A stretch of 64,000 nt of DNA from Vibrio aphrogenes. GTDB lineage: Bacteria > Pseudomonadota > Gammaproteobacteria > Enterobacterales > Vibrionaceae. The stretch spans positions 992,001 to 1,056,000 of the forward strand of contig NZ_AP018689.1 of assembly GCF_002157735.2 (NCBI RefSeq), in the 5' to 3' direction. A program made the translations under genes and the position numbers. Below the pieces are notes generated by a model. It searched no databases, was not told where the DNA came from, and worked only from the letters and a program-made list of their open reading frames with translations. Below are positions 52,786-62,301 of the stretch, piece after piece. Within the stretch, counting starts at the first letter, position 1. Every line of letters starts with the position of its first letter.

Positions 52786-53862
52786 ATGGCTCATGAAGTG
52801 ACCCCATCAACGAAAGAAGAATCTTTCCAGTCGTTGGTTAAAAAATCAAAATTTAAATCAAAACGTTTTATTCTTTTGTTTATTATTCCTGTTCTGATCA
52901 TTGCCGTTAGTTTGGTGGTTTACTTTAATAGTGGCCGTTATGTTGAAACAGATAATGCTTATGTTAAAGCAGATAAAACGCCTATTAATGCTGAAGTCGT
53001 TGGGCGAGTTATTGATGTTCCTGTGGTGGAAAACCAGCATGTGAAAAAAGGTGATTTATTACTGCAAATTGACCCTAAACCATATGAAATAGCAGTGGCA
53101 CAAGCACAAGCGAATCTCAGTGATGTTCGCACTAGCTTAGAAACTCTTAAAGCGGAATATCAAAGTAAACTCGCTAATATTGAAGTTGCTAAAAGTCAAT
53201 TGGATTACGCTCGTATAGAAGAGAAACGTCAATACGATTTACGTAATAAAAAATACTCTTCAGAAGCTGAATATGATTCAGCTCATCAAAAAACATTATT
53301 ATTTGAATTGCAAATTAATGCTTTACAGAAAGGGTTAAAACAAGTGGCGGAAAGCCTTGGTGGTGATCCTTCTGCTCCCGTTGAACAGCATCCAAAATAT
53401 CAATTAGCCAAAGCTCAACTTGACCAAGCTAATAATAATTTAGAACACGTTAATGTTTACGCACCTGATGATGGTGTGGTGTCCAAAGTATTGGAGAATG
53501 GTCAGTATATTACTTCAAATAGTACAACGATGTTGTTGGTCGCGGATAAACAATTATGGATTGAGGCGAATTTTACTGAAAAAGAAATGACTAATGTCCA
53601 AGTGGGTCAACAGGTTGAAATTCATGTGGACTATGCCCCGGGATATACTTGGAAAGGAGAGGTCAAAAGCATTAGTCCTGCGACAGGGTCTGAGTATTCG
53701 GTGATCCCTGCACAAAATGCAACGGGAAATTGGGTGAAAGTAACTCAACGTCTGCCAATTCGAATCTCACTTGAAATGAAAGAGGATATGCCAACGTTAC
53801 GAGCAGGAATGAGTGCGGTTGTGACGGTGGATACCCAGCATAAACGCCAGCTTGAATTTTGA
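52786..53862 (+). CDS. EmrA-like periplasmic adaptor of a multidrug efflux pump
   Basis: 358 residues. One N-terminal membrane anchor (about 28-47), then YVETDNAYVKADKTPINAEVVGRV, the EmrA/HlyD start of the lipoyl domain, a coiled-coil hairpin at about 100-190, the second lipoyl half VYAPDDGVVSKV and a barrel domain. It would link the neighbouring EmrB-type pump to an outer-membrane TolC. It lies 11 bases after the MarR gene. Confidence 0.9.
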   Translation: MAHEVTPSTKEESFQSLVKKSKFKSKRFILLFIIPVLIIAVSLVVYFNSGRYVETDNAYVKADKTPINAEVVGRVIDVPVVENQHVKKGDLLLQIDPKPYEIAVAQAQANLSDVRTSLETLKAEYQSKLANIEVAKSQLDYARIEEKRQYDLRNKKYSSEAEYDSAHQKTLLFELQINALQKGLKQVAESLGGDPSAPVEQHPKYQLAKAQLDQANNNLEHVNVYAPDDGVVSKVLENGQYITSNSTTMLLVADKQLWIEANFTEKEMTNVQVGQQVEIHVDYAPGYTWKGEVKSISPATGSEYSVIPAQNATGNWVKVTQRLPIRISLEMKEDMPTLRAGMSAVVTVDTQHKRQLEF

Positions 53863-53878
53863 TTAAGGTGGCAGGGTT

Positions 53879-55393
53879 ATGAATGACGTTACAATACGAG
53901 CTAATGACAAAGTAGAAAGCACGAAAAGGTTGCTGGTTACTTTTTCGGTAATGTTAGCCACCATTATGCAAGCGCTTGATACCACCATTGCTAATGTAGC
54001 TTTACCACATATGCAAGGAGCAATGGGGGCGACTCAAGATCAAATTTCTTGGGTGTTAACTTCTTATATTGTGGCTTCTGCTATTGCGATGCCATTGACG
54101 GGATTTGTGGCAGCAAGAATTGGTCGTAAACGCTTATTTATATACTCAGTAATTGGTTTTACTGTTGCTTCTATTTTATGCGGCGCTGCACAGTCTCTGG
54201 ATCAGATCATCTTGTTTCGGTTGTTACAAGGGATTTTTGGTGCCAGTTTAGTGCCACTTTCTCAATCTGTTTTATTAGATACATATCCTCGAGAACAGCA
54301 CGGTTCTGCAATGGCATTGTGGGGGGTAGGGGTAATGGTTGGGCCTATTTTAGGACCATCATTAGGTGGTTGGCTCACCGAGTATTATAATTGGCGCTGG
54401 GTATTTTATATCAACATTCCTTTTGGAGCATTAGCCTGGTTTGGTATCGCAGCTTATGTAAAAGAAACGGTGATTGAGGCTGATAGAAAATTTGACTTAT
54501 TTGGCTTTACGCTCATTGCCCTAGCTATTGGATCGTTGCAATTATTTTTAGACCGTGGCGAGTCTCAAAACTGGTATTCCAGCATGGAGATTGTTATAGA
54601 AACTGCGATTGCCGCCATCGCACTATATATGTTTATTGTTCATATGTTTACTGCGAAACAGCCCTTTTTAGATCCAAAAATGTTTGCGGATAGAAATTTC
54701 ATTGTAGGGATTACCATCGGTTTCATGATGGGAGTGGTGTTACTGGCTACTATGGCGCTATTACCACCTTTTATGCAAAGTTTAATGGGATACCCGGTGT
54801 TGGATGTTGGTTTCTTATTAACACCGCGTGGTTTTGGAACGATGACTGGAATGTTAATCGTTGGCCGCTTAGCAAGAAAAGTCGATTTACGCTATTTAAT
54901 GGTCACTGGTTGTGGCTTGATGATTGTATCTTTATGGGAAATGACACTCTTTACTGCTGAAGTCAGTTCATGGGATATTATTCGAACAGGAGTCGTTCAA
55001 GGTCTAGGATTAGGTTTAGTGTTTGTTCCTCTATCTACGATGACATTCTCTTCGTTAGAAGCAAAATATCGAACAGAAGGGACCGCACTTTATAGTTTAA
55101 TTCGAAATATAGGGAGTAGTATTGGTATCTCGGTGGTGACAACGTATTTGGCGCACCGTATTCAATATAATCATGCGACCTTTGCTCAATATATTACGCC
55201 ATTTAGTCATCCACTTCATATAGCGGCAGAAAAAGGAATGTATGACATTACCACTCAAGCTGGTTTATATGCCATTGATGCTGAAGTGAATAGACAAGCT
55301 GCAATATTAGGTTACTTACAAGATTATCGCTTAATGATGTTTGTTTGTGTGATTATGCTACCTATGATTTTCTTATTTAAGCGTAGCCGCTAA
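53879..55393 (+). CDS. EmrB-like DHA2 major facilitator drug exporter
   Basis: 504 residues with 14 predicted membrane helices. DHA2 signatures: LDTTIANVALPHMQGAMGAT in helix 1, WVLTSYIVASAIAMPLTGFVAARIGRKR (motif A), LFRLLQGIFGASLVPLSQ, and the antiporter motif C GVGVMVGPILGPSLGGW. It exports hydrophobic drugs using the proton gradient. Sixteen bases after the EmrA-like gene; equivalent to V. cholerae VceA/B-type systems, exact orthology not determined. Confidence 0.92.
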   Translation: MNDVTIRANDKVESTKRLLVTFSVMLATIMQALDTTIANVALPHMQGAMGATQDQISWVLTSYIVASAIAMPLTGFVAARIGRKRLFIYSVIGFTVASILCGAAQSLDQIILFRLLQGIFGASLVPLSQSVLLDTYPREQHGSAMALWGVGVMVGPILGPSLGGWLTEYYNWRWVFYINIPFGALAWFGIAAYVKETVIEADRKFDLFGFTLIALAIGSLQLFLDRGESQNWYSSMEIVIETAIAAIALYMFIVHMFTAKQPFLDPKMFADRNFIVGITIGFMMGVVLLATMALLPPFMQSLMGYPVLDVGFLLTPRGFGTMTGMLIVGRLARKVDLRYLMVTGCGLMIVSLWEMTLFTAEVSSWDIIRTGVVQGLGLGLVFVPLSTMTFSSLEAKYRTEGTALYSLIRNIGSSIGISVVTTYLAHRIQYNHATFAQYITPFSHPLHIAAEKGMYDITTQAGLYAIDAEVNRQAAILGYLQDYRLMMFVCVIMLPMIFLFKRSR

Positions 55394-55421
55394 TTTAAAG
55401 CACTCATATTAGAGATAAATC

Positions 55422-55457
55422 AGCTCGGTTATCGTTATTGATCATCGAGCTTTTTTA
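55422..55457 (+). terminator. Terminator after emrB-like gene
   Basis: Stem AGCTCG/CGAGCT, extendable by further pairs inside, followed by TTTTTTATT. It also faces the convergent ychJ. Confidence 0.75.
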
Positions 55458-55518
55458 TTATTGTTTAGTTTGTGATAAATAGGACCATGATTAACTCAAT
55501 ATTTCCGGCGGCATCGAT

Positions 55519-56007
55519 CTAGCCGCAACATTTTTTAAATTTTTTGCCGCTACCACATAAACAAGGATCATTCCTTCCAATTTTCGTATTCGCAATGGTT
55601 TGATTTAACCGAGGATCAACCATTTCCTCTGGCATGATGCCATCAATATAGCGCCATTGTTGACTTTCCATCACAAAGCGCGAACGTTCATGTAAGCAAT
55701 GTTGCTGACCTTCTTCCATAAAATACGCCTTAAACTCCACAAAGCCTTCTTCTGCTTCGGGGGCTGGCGCATCGAGTACTTCTAATTTTACCCATTCACT
55801 GTGGATCGACTCTTCAATGGCTTGTGCATCTTGTTCCGCGTGACATGAGGAATGATAAGTCTCAATGACAAATGCGGTATTGTTGAGGACATGGGCACAG
55901 TATCGAGCACGCATTAATTGCTCTGGTAAGCGTGCATTTTTTGCATTGAGATGGATAGGACGACAACAATTATCATAGGTTTGCTGGCTACAACATGGGC
56001 AAAGCAT
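55519..56007 (-). CDS. YchJ family SEC-C motif protein
   Basis: 162 residues. Cys-rich N-terminal motif CPCCSQQTYDNCC and a C-terminal SEC-C zinc motif GRNDPCLCGSGKKFKKCCG flank an NTF2-like middle (PEQLMRARYCAHVL ... HSEWVKLEVLDA). The arrangement is that of E. coli YchJ (UPF0225); function unknown. Twenty bases downstream of the EAL-HDOD gene on the same strand, so probably cotranscribed. Confidence 0.88.
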   Translation of the reverse strand: MLCPCCSQQTYDNCCRPIHLNAKNARLPEQLMRARYCAHVLNNTAFVIETYHSSCHAEQDAQAIEESIHSEWVKLEVLDAPAPEAEEGFVEFKAYFMEEGQQHCLHERSRFVMESQQWRYIDGIMPEEMVDPRLNQTIANTKIGRNDPCLCGSGKKFKKCCG

Positions 56008-56027
56008 GATTTTTTCCTTAAACGTGA

Positions 56028-57257
56028 TTAAAGTTGATGAGCGAGGTTGCCTTGTAATCGAAGGTGATGATATTCGGGCGTTGACCAGTCGATCGCATTA
56101 CGATAAAACCTATTGATTTGATCGAGTTCGAGCTGCAGCTCATTGGCTTGCTTAAGGATACTTGATTTATCGTTATTTTCATATGCAATCGCTAACGCTA
56201 GCATTTTTCCTAAGGTTCCTTGCTGAGTAAGCAGGGCTGTTATCGCCGAGGATTCTAAGGGCAGGGTTGCGATAAGGTCAGATAGGGGATGTTCAAGAAG
56301 CTTATCGAGTAGCGAAAACATGCCGACGTAATAAGCATGCTCAATGTTGATATTAAATTGGGGTAAAGCCGCAACTTGTTCGCAAAAGTGGGCCCTTTGC
56401 ATTGAGGTTTCATAATGAGGCGAAGGATCAGGATCGTGTGCGGCAGTTAACGACAATGAGATAAATAGCTGTATCTTTTCTTCTCCAAGTAATTGAAAAG
56501 CCTGTTCGAATGAACGAAATGGTTCATTGAGATGAGCATGAACAAAGCGCATTAACTTATAAGACATCGTAACGTCGTGACGTATTAAGCGAGCAATAAG
56601 ATGAAAATCAATAGGGGACTGCTGAATGGCTAACTCAAGCTGTTCAACGGTAAATTCAGAAGATTCGATCCGTTTCTTTTTGATAATTTCAGGCTTATAT
56701 AATTCATAACCTTGGAAATAATCAAACCCGGCCTCTCGAGCCGCCTTGAGTTCAGCAAGGCTATCAATTTTTTCGGCTAAATATTGTAATGAATAGTGTT
56801 GATGGGTATCGATAAACTGTTTGGCTTGTTTGATGGAAATCTGTTTTATATCGAATTTAATGGCAGTGATATAAGGTAAAAAACGTTCCCATTTCTTCGA
56901 AGGAATAAAATCATCTAATGCAATTTTATAGCCTTGCTGATGCATGTTGATAATAGCAGCTAATAGTGCATCGCTAGGAGGGCAATCTTCAAGAATTTCG
57001 ATCATAAGGTATTTGGCAGGAAATAAGGTTGGGATTTGATTGAGTAGACTTTGATAAGGGAAATTGACCAGATACAGAGTATCGTCATAGCCTTGAACAT
57101 TGGTGAGAAAAAAGTGTTCAATGAGTACTCGACTGGTGGCTTGTTCGGGATCAATAGAAGGGTATTTATTTTGCAATCCAGTTCTGAATAATAATTCATA
57201 AGCCACGATGTGATCGCTGGCGTTTACAATGGGTTGACGCGCAATAAAAGAATGCAT
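56028..57257 (-). CDS. EAL and HDOD domain protein (CdgJ-like)
   Basis: 409 residues. Residues 1-200 are an EAL-fold domain: ARQPIVN, YELLFR (Glu21, in place of EAL), VNF Asn, IEILED, ALDDF, IKFD Lys and EKID Glu, so many metal and substrate residues persist, but the loop after DDF lacks the GTG of active enzymes. Residues 205-400 form an HDOD domain (PIDFHLIARLIRHDVTMSYKL). Vibrio CdgJ has the same layout and affects c-di-GMP and motility; whether this copy hydrolyses c-di-GMP is unclear. Confidence 0.83.
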   Translation of the reverse strand: MHSFIARQPIVNASDHIVAYELLFRTGLQNKYPSIDPEQATSRVLIEHFFLTNVQGYDDTLYLVNFPYQSLLNQIPTLFPAKYLMIEILEDCPPSDALLAAIINMHQQGYKIALDDFIPSKKWERFLPYITAIKFDIKQISIKQAKQFIDTHQHYSLQYLAEKIDSLAELKAAREAGFDYFQGYELYKPEIIKKKRIESSEFTVEQLELAIQQSPIDFHLIARLIRHDVTMSYKLMRFVHAHLNEPFRSFEQAFQLLGEEKIQLFISLSLTAAHDPDPSPHYETSMQRAHFCEQVAALPQFNINIEHAYYVGMFSLLDKLLEHPLSDLIATLPLESSAITALLTQQGTLGKMLALAIAYENNDKSSILKQANELQLELDQINRFYRNAIDWSTPEYHHLRLQGNLAHQL

Positions 57258-57429
57258 CGTTTAGACTTTGTGCCTTTTGTCGATAAAAAGTGAATGGCTC
57301 ACGATATCTGAAAACCTCACGTGTTTCTACTTGAAATCCAATGATTAACGATAATCAAATTATCTATAAATAAGCCGAATCTTCTAAGCTTAGACGAATG
57401 CACAAAATGGAAGAAATGATAATAGATTA

Positions 57430-58152
57430 TTACAAGGATCTTTGCTGTAGCTCGCATTTTTCAGGCGTGCAGACTAAAACTGAACCTTGCGTATACCAGT
57501 CTCCGAGTACGGTTCGGGTAGCATTACCAAGGCTCGTATGATGAGTATGTGTATTAGGGCGGTGAGTATGGCCATGGATCATATTGGTGACATGATTTAT
57601 TTCCAAGACTTTCACCACTTCTTCTGGTGTGACGTCCATAATATCCATTTGTTTAGCGTGTTTTTGTCGTTTAATTTTTGCTTGGATATTGGCGACGATC
57701 TTTTTGCGGATAAATAATGGAATCCAGTGGAATAAAGTTTGTAGCCATGGTTGATGGACGGTTTTTCTAAATTCCTGATATTTTTCGTCTCTAGTGCAGA
57801 GCGTATCACCATGCAAAATAACGGTTTTTACACCATATAAGTCAATTACATGGACATCTGGTAATAAGGTAATACCGGTTTCTTTACAAAAGCGCTGGCC
57901 TAATAAAAAGTCACGATTCCCTTGAATAAAAAAGCACTCAACACCTTGCTGGGTAAGCTGTTGGAATGCTCGTTTTATCTGGCTATTAAAGGGAGAATCA
58001 TCATCATCACCAATCCAAAATTCAAATAAATCACCAAGCACATAAAGTTTGTCTGCGTTAGGGGCTTCTTCTGCCATAAAACGAAGAAAACACTGAGTAA
58101 TATCAGGGCGGAGGGGAGATAAATGCAGATCGGCAATAAATAAGGTGGTCAT
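57430..58152 (-). CDS. lpxH: UDP-2,3-diacylglucosamine diphosphatase
   Basis: Lipid A pathway: cleaves UDP-2,3-diacylglucosamine to lipid X and UMP at the inner membrane face. 240 residues of the calcineurin-like fold with the di-manganese ligands Asp8 and His10 (IADLHLSP), [29 protein letters not shown] and HGHTHRPN. Follows ppiB on the same strand by about 100 bases. Confidence 0.95.
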   Translation of the reverse strand: MTTLFIADLHLSPLRPDITQCFLRFMAEEAPNADKLYVLGDLFEFWIGDDDDSPFNSQIKRAFQQLTQQGVECFFIQGNRDFLLGQRFCKETGITLLPDVHVIDLYGVKTVILHGDTLCTRDEKYQEFRKTVHQPWLQTLFHWIPLFIRKKIVANIQAKIKRQKHAKQMDIMDVTPEEVVKVLEINHVTNMIHGHTHRPNTHTHHTSLGNATRTVLGDWYTQGSVLVCTPEKCELQQRSL

Positions 58153-58172
58153 GAAATCTCAAACTTTGATAG

Positions 58173-58198
58173 TAAAAAGGGGAGACTGACTCCCCCTT
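58173..58198 (-). terminator. Terminator after ppiB
   Basis: On the minus strand, stem AAGGGGGAG/CTCCCCTT (one bulge) followed by TTTTA, located between ppiB and lpxH; lpxH must therefore have its own promoter or receive read-through. Confidence 0.65.
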
Positions 58199-58255
58199 AA
58201 GCGCTAATTTTATACGCGTCAATCTTGCTAATCAGAGTGACGTTATGAGTGGAAA

Positions 58256-58750
58256 TTAGGCTTCGATCGTTGTGCCAGTAATTACGACTTCATCAAGAGG
58301 AACGTCTTGGTGCATGCCGTATGAACCTGTGCTTACTGCTTTGATTTTGTTTACTACGTCCATGCCTTCAACTACTTCAGCGAAGACACAATAACCCCAA
58401 CCATTCATAGATTCAGATTTGAAATCTAGGAAAGTATTGTCATTCACATTGATGAAAAATTGAGAGCTAGCAGAATGTGGTTCCATGGTACGAGCCATTG
58501 CTAAAGTACCGACTTTGTTGCTCAAACCGTTGTTGGCTTCATTTTTAATTGGTGCACGAGTGGCTTTTTCTTTTAAGCCAGAAGTCATGCCACCACCTTG
58601 AATCATAAATCCATCAATAACACGGTGGAATAACGTGTTGTCATAAAAGCCATCTTGGCAATATTGTAAGAAGTTCGCTGCCGTTTCAGGTGCTTTTTCT
58701 TCGTTTAATTGCACTTTAATATCGCCAAAGTTGGTGTGAAGGATGATCAT
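58256..58750 (-). CDS. ppiB: Peptidyl-prolyl cis-trans isomerase B (cyclophilin)
   Basis: Cytoplasmic cyclophilin, 164 residues without signal peptide. [15 protein letters not shown], the [15 protein letters not shown] active-site strand, and [14 protein letters not shown] are typical. Starts [13 protein letters not shown]. Divergent from cysS, an arrangement shared with E. coli. Confidence 0.95.
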   Translation of the reverse strand: MIILHTNFGDIKVQLNEEKAPETAANFLQYCQDGFYDNTLFHRVIDGFMIQGGGMTSGLKEKATRAPIKNEANNGLSNKVGTLAMARTMEPHSASSQFFINVNDNTFLDFKSESMNGWGYCVFAEVVEGMDVVNKIKAVSTGSYGMHQDVPLDEVVITGTTIEA

Positions 58751-59053
58751 GGTTTTGTCCTTTCTGATTGGATTTAATGGTTAACACGTCGTTTGCTTAA
58801 TAGTCACCAAGATGAACTAAGCGTTAGAAGGTCGATTTTAGCGAAAGTTGTCTCTAAAGCAACTTTAAACATTAACCGGAATGGCATTGAAGTTAACACT
58901 TGAAATCAAAATAGTGCTATGTGGATAAAATATCGCCATTAACAGCAAGCTTCTTTAAGGATAGACCATTAAAATATGGGGGGAATGTCGACTTCATTGC
59001 CTGTTTGGGTATAATCGTAAAATTATAATTTTCACCGGACGTAGATAGAGATC
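58751..59053. other. Divergent ppiB/cysS promoter region
   Basis: 303 bases, no open frame. An extended -10 sequence TGGGTATAAT ends at 59015, about 40 bases before cysS, without a good -35 box. Nothing else stands out. Confidence 0.45.
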
Positions 59054-60436
59054 ATGTTAAAAATATATAACACATTGACCCGCCAAAAAGAGGAATTTAA
59101 ACCTATTCATGCTGGAAAAATCGGCATGTATGTTTGTGGTGTGACTATCTATGATCTTTGTCATATCGGTCACGGTCGTACTTTTGTGTCATTTGATGTT
59201 GTTTCTCGTTATTTACGATTTTTAGGTTATGACTTGACCTTTGTGCGTAATATTACGGACATCGACGATAAAATCATTAAGCGTGCAGCTGAAAATAACG
59301 AAAGCTGTGATTCATTAACGGAACGTCTTATTGAAGAGATGTATGCCGATTTTGATGCGCTTAATATCAAACGACCGGATGTAGAGCCTCGCGCTACACA
59401 TTACATTAAAGAAATCATTGAATTGGTAGAACGTCTCATTGAACGTGGCTTTGCTTATGTTGCCGATAATGGCGATGTGATGTTTGAAGTTAAGAAGTTC
59501 GAGCAGTACGGTAAGCTCTCCGGTCAAGATCTTGAGCAATTACAAGCGGGAGCTCGAGTGGATGTGGAAAGCGCAAAACGTAGCCCAATGGATTTTGTGG
59601 TCTGGAAAATGTCGAAACCAGGTGAACCGACTTGGGAATCGCCATGGGGTCCAGGTCGCCCAGGCTGGCACATTGAATGTTCCGCGATGAATTCTTCTAT
59701 TTTAGGTCAACATTTTGATATTCATGGCGGTGGTTCTGATTTGCAATTCCCTCACCATGAAAATGAAATTGCTCAATCTTGCTGTGCGCATGATACGCCA
59801 TACGTTAACACTTGGATGCACAGCGGCATGGTGATGGTTGACCGTGAAAAAATGTCGAAATCACTGGGTAACTTCTTCACGATCCGCGATGTATTGAAGC
59901 ACTATGATTCAGAAACAGTGCGTTATTTCTTAATGTCAGGTCATTATCGTAGTCAATTAAATTACAGCGAAGACAATCTGAACCAAGCGCGTTCAGCTTT
60001 AGAGCGTTTGTATACCTCTTTACGTGGCCTAGATTTATCAGCTGCGCCTGCGGGTGGTGAAGAGTTTGTTGCTCGTTTTTCTTCTGCGATGAATGATGAC
60101 TTCAACACCCCAGAAGCTTATTCGGTATTGTTCGATATGGCTCGTGAAGTTAACCGTTTAAAAACGCTTGATCTAGATAAAGCTTCTGCTTTGGGGGCAC
60201 TAATGCGTGAGTTAGCTGATGTGATTGGTATTTTATATCAAGACCCGGAAGCTTTCTTACAAGGTGGAGCCGGTAATGATGACGAAGTAGCTGAAATTGA
60301 AGCACTTATCAAGTTACGTAATGATTCACGTGCAGCAAAAGATTGGGCAAATGCAGATTTAGCCCGCGATAAACTGAATGAATTAGGCATTATTTTAGAA
60401 GATGGCGCTCAAGGTACAACATGGCGTCGTAAATAA
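59054..60436 (+). CDS. cysS: Cysteinyl-tRNA synthetase
   Basis: Class I synthetase, 460 residues. HIGH motif in [10 protein letters not shown], zinc ligands (Cys28 in [15 protein letters not shown] and HHENEIAQS), and the KMSKS loop [13 protein letters not shown]. The C-terminal helical anticodon-binding region ends GTTWRRK, the usual family end. Confidence 0.97.
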   Translation: MLKIYNTLTRQKEEFKPIHAGKIGMYVCGVTIYDLCHIGHGRTFVSFDVVSRYLRFLGYDLTFVRNITDIDDKIIKRAAENNESCDSLTERLIEEMYADFDALNIKRPDVEPRATHYIKEIIELVERLIERGFAYVADNGDVMFEVKKFEQYGKLSGQDLEQLQAGARVDVESAKRSPMDFVVWKMSKPGEPTWESPWGPGRPGWHIECSAMNSSILGQHFDIHGGGSDLQFPHHENEIAQSCCAHDTPYVNTWMHSGMVMVDREKMSKSLGNFFTIRDVLKHYDSETVRYFLMSGHYRSQLNYSEDNLNQARSALERLYTSLRGLDLSAAPAGGEEFVARFSSAMNDDFNTPEAYSVLFDMAREVNRLKTLDLDKASALGALMRELADVIGILYQDPEAFLQGGAGNDDEVAEIEALIKLRNDSRAAKDWANADLARDKLNELGIILEDGAQGTTWRRK

Positions 60437-60458
60437 TTATCACCTGAATATTAACACG

Positions 60459-60489
60459 ATTGCACCGCAGTTTTGTGGTGCAATTTTTT
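60459..60489 (+). terminator. Terminator after cysS
   Basis: Eight-base stem ATTGCACC/GGTGCAAT followed by TTTTTTA. Confidence 0.85.
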
Positions 60490-60529
60490 ATCTATAACTG
60501 AATACCTAGAATAAGAAAGGCTCTTTCCT

Positions 60530-61108
60530 TTGGCACAGATGTATTTTTATTACTCAGCAATGAATGCTGGTAAATCAACGACTTTGCTTCAATCCTCATT
60601 TAATTATCGTGAACGTGGGATGAACCCTGTTATTTTTACTGCCGAGATCGATGACCGTGATGGGGTTGGTAAAGTAAGCTCCCGTATTGGTTTGCAATCT
60701 GAAGCGTATTTGTATAATGCCAAAACGGATTTATTTGCAGAAATACAAGCACTGAATAATAAGCAAAAAACGCATTGTATTATGATCGATGAGTGCCAAT
60801 TTTTAAATAAACAGCAAGTTTATCAATTGACCGAAGTGGTGGATAAATTACATATTCCGGTATTGTGTTACGGTCTGCGTAGTGACTTTTTAGGTGAGTT
60901 ATTTGAAGGCAGTCAATACTTGTTAGCGTGGGCAGATAAGCTGGTTGAATTGAAAACAATTTGTCATTGTGGTCGCAAGGCCAACATGGTCATTCGTATG
61001 GATGAGCAAGGGCGTGCGATTGCGGAAGGTGATCAGGTTGCGATTGGAGGTAATGACCGTTATGAATCGGTGTGCCGCCATCATTATAAAGAAGCGTTAG
61101 GTAAATAG
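60530..61108 (+). CDS. tdk: Thymidine kinase
   Basis: Type II thymidine kinase for pyrimidine salvage. 192 residues: P-loop SAMNAGKST at about 9-17, DECQFL catalytic segment, the lasso region, and zinc cysteines in TICHCGRKA plus [14 protein letters not shown] 60530 aligns with the initiator of E. coli Tdk ([12 protein letters not shown]); ATG 60539 would remove the first three residues. AAGG lies 9 bases upstream of TTG. Confidence 0.95.
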   Translation: MAQMYFYYSAMNAGKSTTLLQSSFNYRERGMNPVIFTAEIDDRDGVGKVSSRIGLQSEAYLYNAKTDLFAEIQALNNKQKTHCIMIDECQFLNKQQVYQLTEVVDKLHIPVLCYGLRSDFLGELFEGSQYLLAWADKLVELKTICHCGRKANMVIRMDEQGRAIAEGDQVAIGGNDRYESVCRHHYKEALGK

Positions 61109-61202
61109 TGGAGCGATAGGGTGTTTAGCTTGTTTGCTCTTGGCTTTTAGCTTTGGATTTTTACTTTAGTTTTTTATATCGAGCGTCATTGAAACTTATC
61201 AA

Positions 61203-61280
61203 AAAATCGTATTTTTCTTAAAAAACCGAATTGTTCTTAAAAAAACGAATTGTTCTTAAAAACCGTATTACTATTAAAAA
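61203..61280. repeat. About 19-bp tandem repeat, four imperfect copies
   Basis: Units of the form CG(A/T)ATT(G/T)TTCTTAAAAAA recur with CG at 61208, 61227, 61246 and 61264 (periods 19, 19, 18). Copies two and three are nearly identical; copies one and four have diverged. Non-coding, between tdk and a strong terminator. Confidence 0.85.
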
Positions 61281-61313
61281 GACCGTCGATAATCACTATC
61301 GGCGGTCTTTTTT
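61281..61313. terminator. Bidirectional terminator between tdk and ATP-grasp gene
   Basis: Stem GACCGTCGATA/TATCGGCGGTC (one mismatch) with a 5-base loop, T run on the right, A run on the left, between convergent genes. Confidence 0.9.
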
Positions 61314-61326
61314 ATTTAGTAAACGT

Positions 61327-62298
61327 TTAGAACTGTGATTCTGCGGCAAAGTGTTTTGCTGCGTATGCCACACGTTCTGCCGCTTTAGGGTATTCAATCG
61401 GCGGCTCTAAGTTTTCGATATGTTGCAATCTTGGTAAGAGACCTGCGCCATTAGCAATTTGAATTGCCAGCCCTGGACGAGCATTGAGCTCCAATACCAT
61501 TGGACCTTCTTCTTTATCCAGAACCATATCGGTACCCATGTAACCTAACCCAGTCATCTCCCAAGCACTTGATGCTAAAATCAATAACTTTTCCCAATCT
61601 GGAACGACTAAGCCACTGAGCGGTTTCCCAGTATCTGGGTGATGAGTGATAGGGCGGTCAAATTGTACCCCACGTACAGCTCGGCCTGTGGCGATATCCA
61701 ATCCAACCCCCACCGCACCTTGGTGTAAGTTAGCTTTTCCGTCAGAGGCCGCTGTTGAACAACGCATCATTGCCATAACGGGGTAGCCTTTAAAGACAAT
61801 AACACGAATATCGGGAACGCCTTCATAGCTGTAGCCTTCAAATGACACATCATCAAATTTGATTAGGTTTTCAACCACAGCAACATCATTTTTGCCGCCC
61901 AATGAAAATAATCCAGCCAGAGCATTACTTATATGACGTTCGACGTCTTGTTCACTAATGGCTTGCCCAGAGGGTTTGATATAGACCCCATCTTTATGGG
62001 AAATAATAACAAGAATGCCTTTACCACCAGAGCCACGAGCAGGCTTAATTACAAAACCCGGCCAGTCTTTCACCATTTGATGAATACGTCTGACTTCGGC
62101 TTGTTGAGCGATAACACCGATAAGCTTAGGTACTGTGGCACCATGCTTTTGAGCGATGATTTTAGTTTGCAATTTATCATCAACTAATGGGTATTTAGAA
62201 CGGTCGTTATAGCGCGAAATATACGCGCCATTTCGTTTGTTCATGCCCATGATGCCTTTGGCTTTTAACTTTTGCGGTGAAGTAAAACTAGAAAACAT
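61327..62298 (-). CDS. RimK-like ATP-grasp ligase (alpha-L-glutamate ligase-like)
   Basis: 323 residues of the ATP-grasp fold: the glycine-rich ATP loop VIKPARGSGGKGILVI, the MMRCSTAASDGKANLHQGAVG segment and the metal-binding GPMVLELNARPGLAIQIANG (Glu and Asn ligands). This subgroup (sugar-transfer-associated/RimK-like, PF14397 type) is annotated as alpha-L-glutamate ligase-like but no substrate is proven. Three bases separate it from the upstream transglutaminase-like gene, so the two are coupled; the protease gene precedes both. Confidence 0.85.
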   Translation of the reverse strand: MFSSFTSPQKLKAKGIMGMNKRNGAYISRYNDRSKYPLVDDKLQTKIIAQKHGATVPKLIGVIAQQAEVRRIHQMVKDWPGFVIKPARGSGGKGILVIISHKDGVYIKPSGQAISEQDVERHISNALAGLFSLGGKNDVAVVENLIKFDDVSFEGYSYEGVPDIRVIVFKGYPVMAMMRCSTAASDGKANLHQGAVGVGLDIATGRAVRGVQFDRPITHHPDTGKPLSGLVVPDWEKLLILASSAWEMTGLGYMGTDMVLDKEEGPMVLELNARPGLAIQIANGAGLLPRLQHIENLEPPIEYPKAAERVAYAAKHFAAESQF

Positions 62299-62301
62299 GG
62301 T

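Noticed and set aside
61203..61280. Possible CRISPR array
   Set aside because: Units are contiguous without spacers and too short; a simple tandem repeat, and no cas genes are present.
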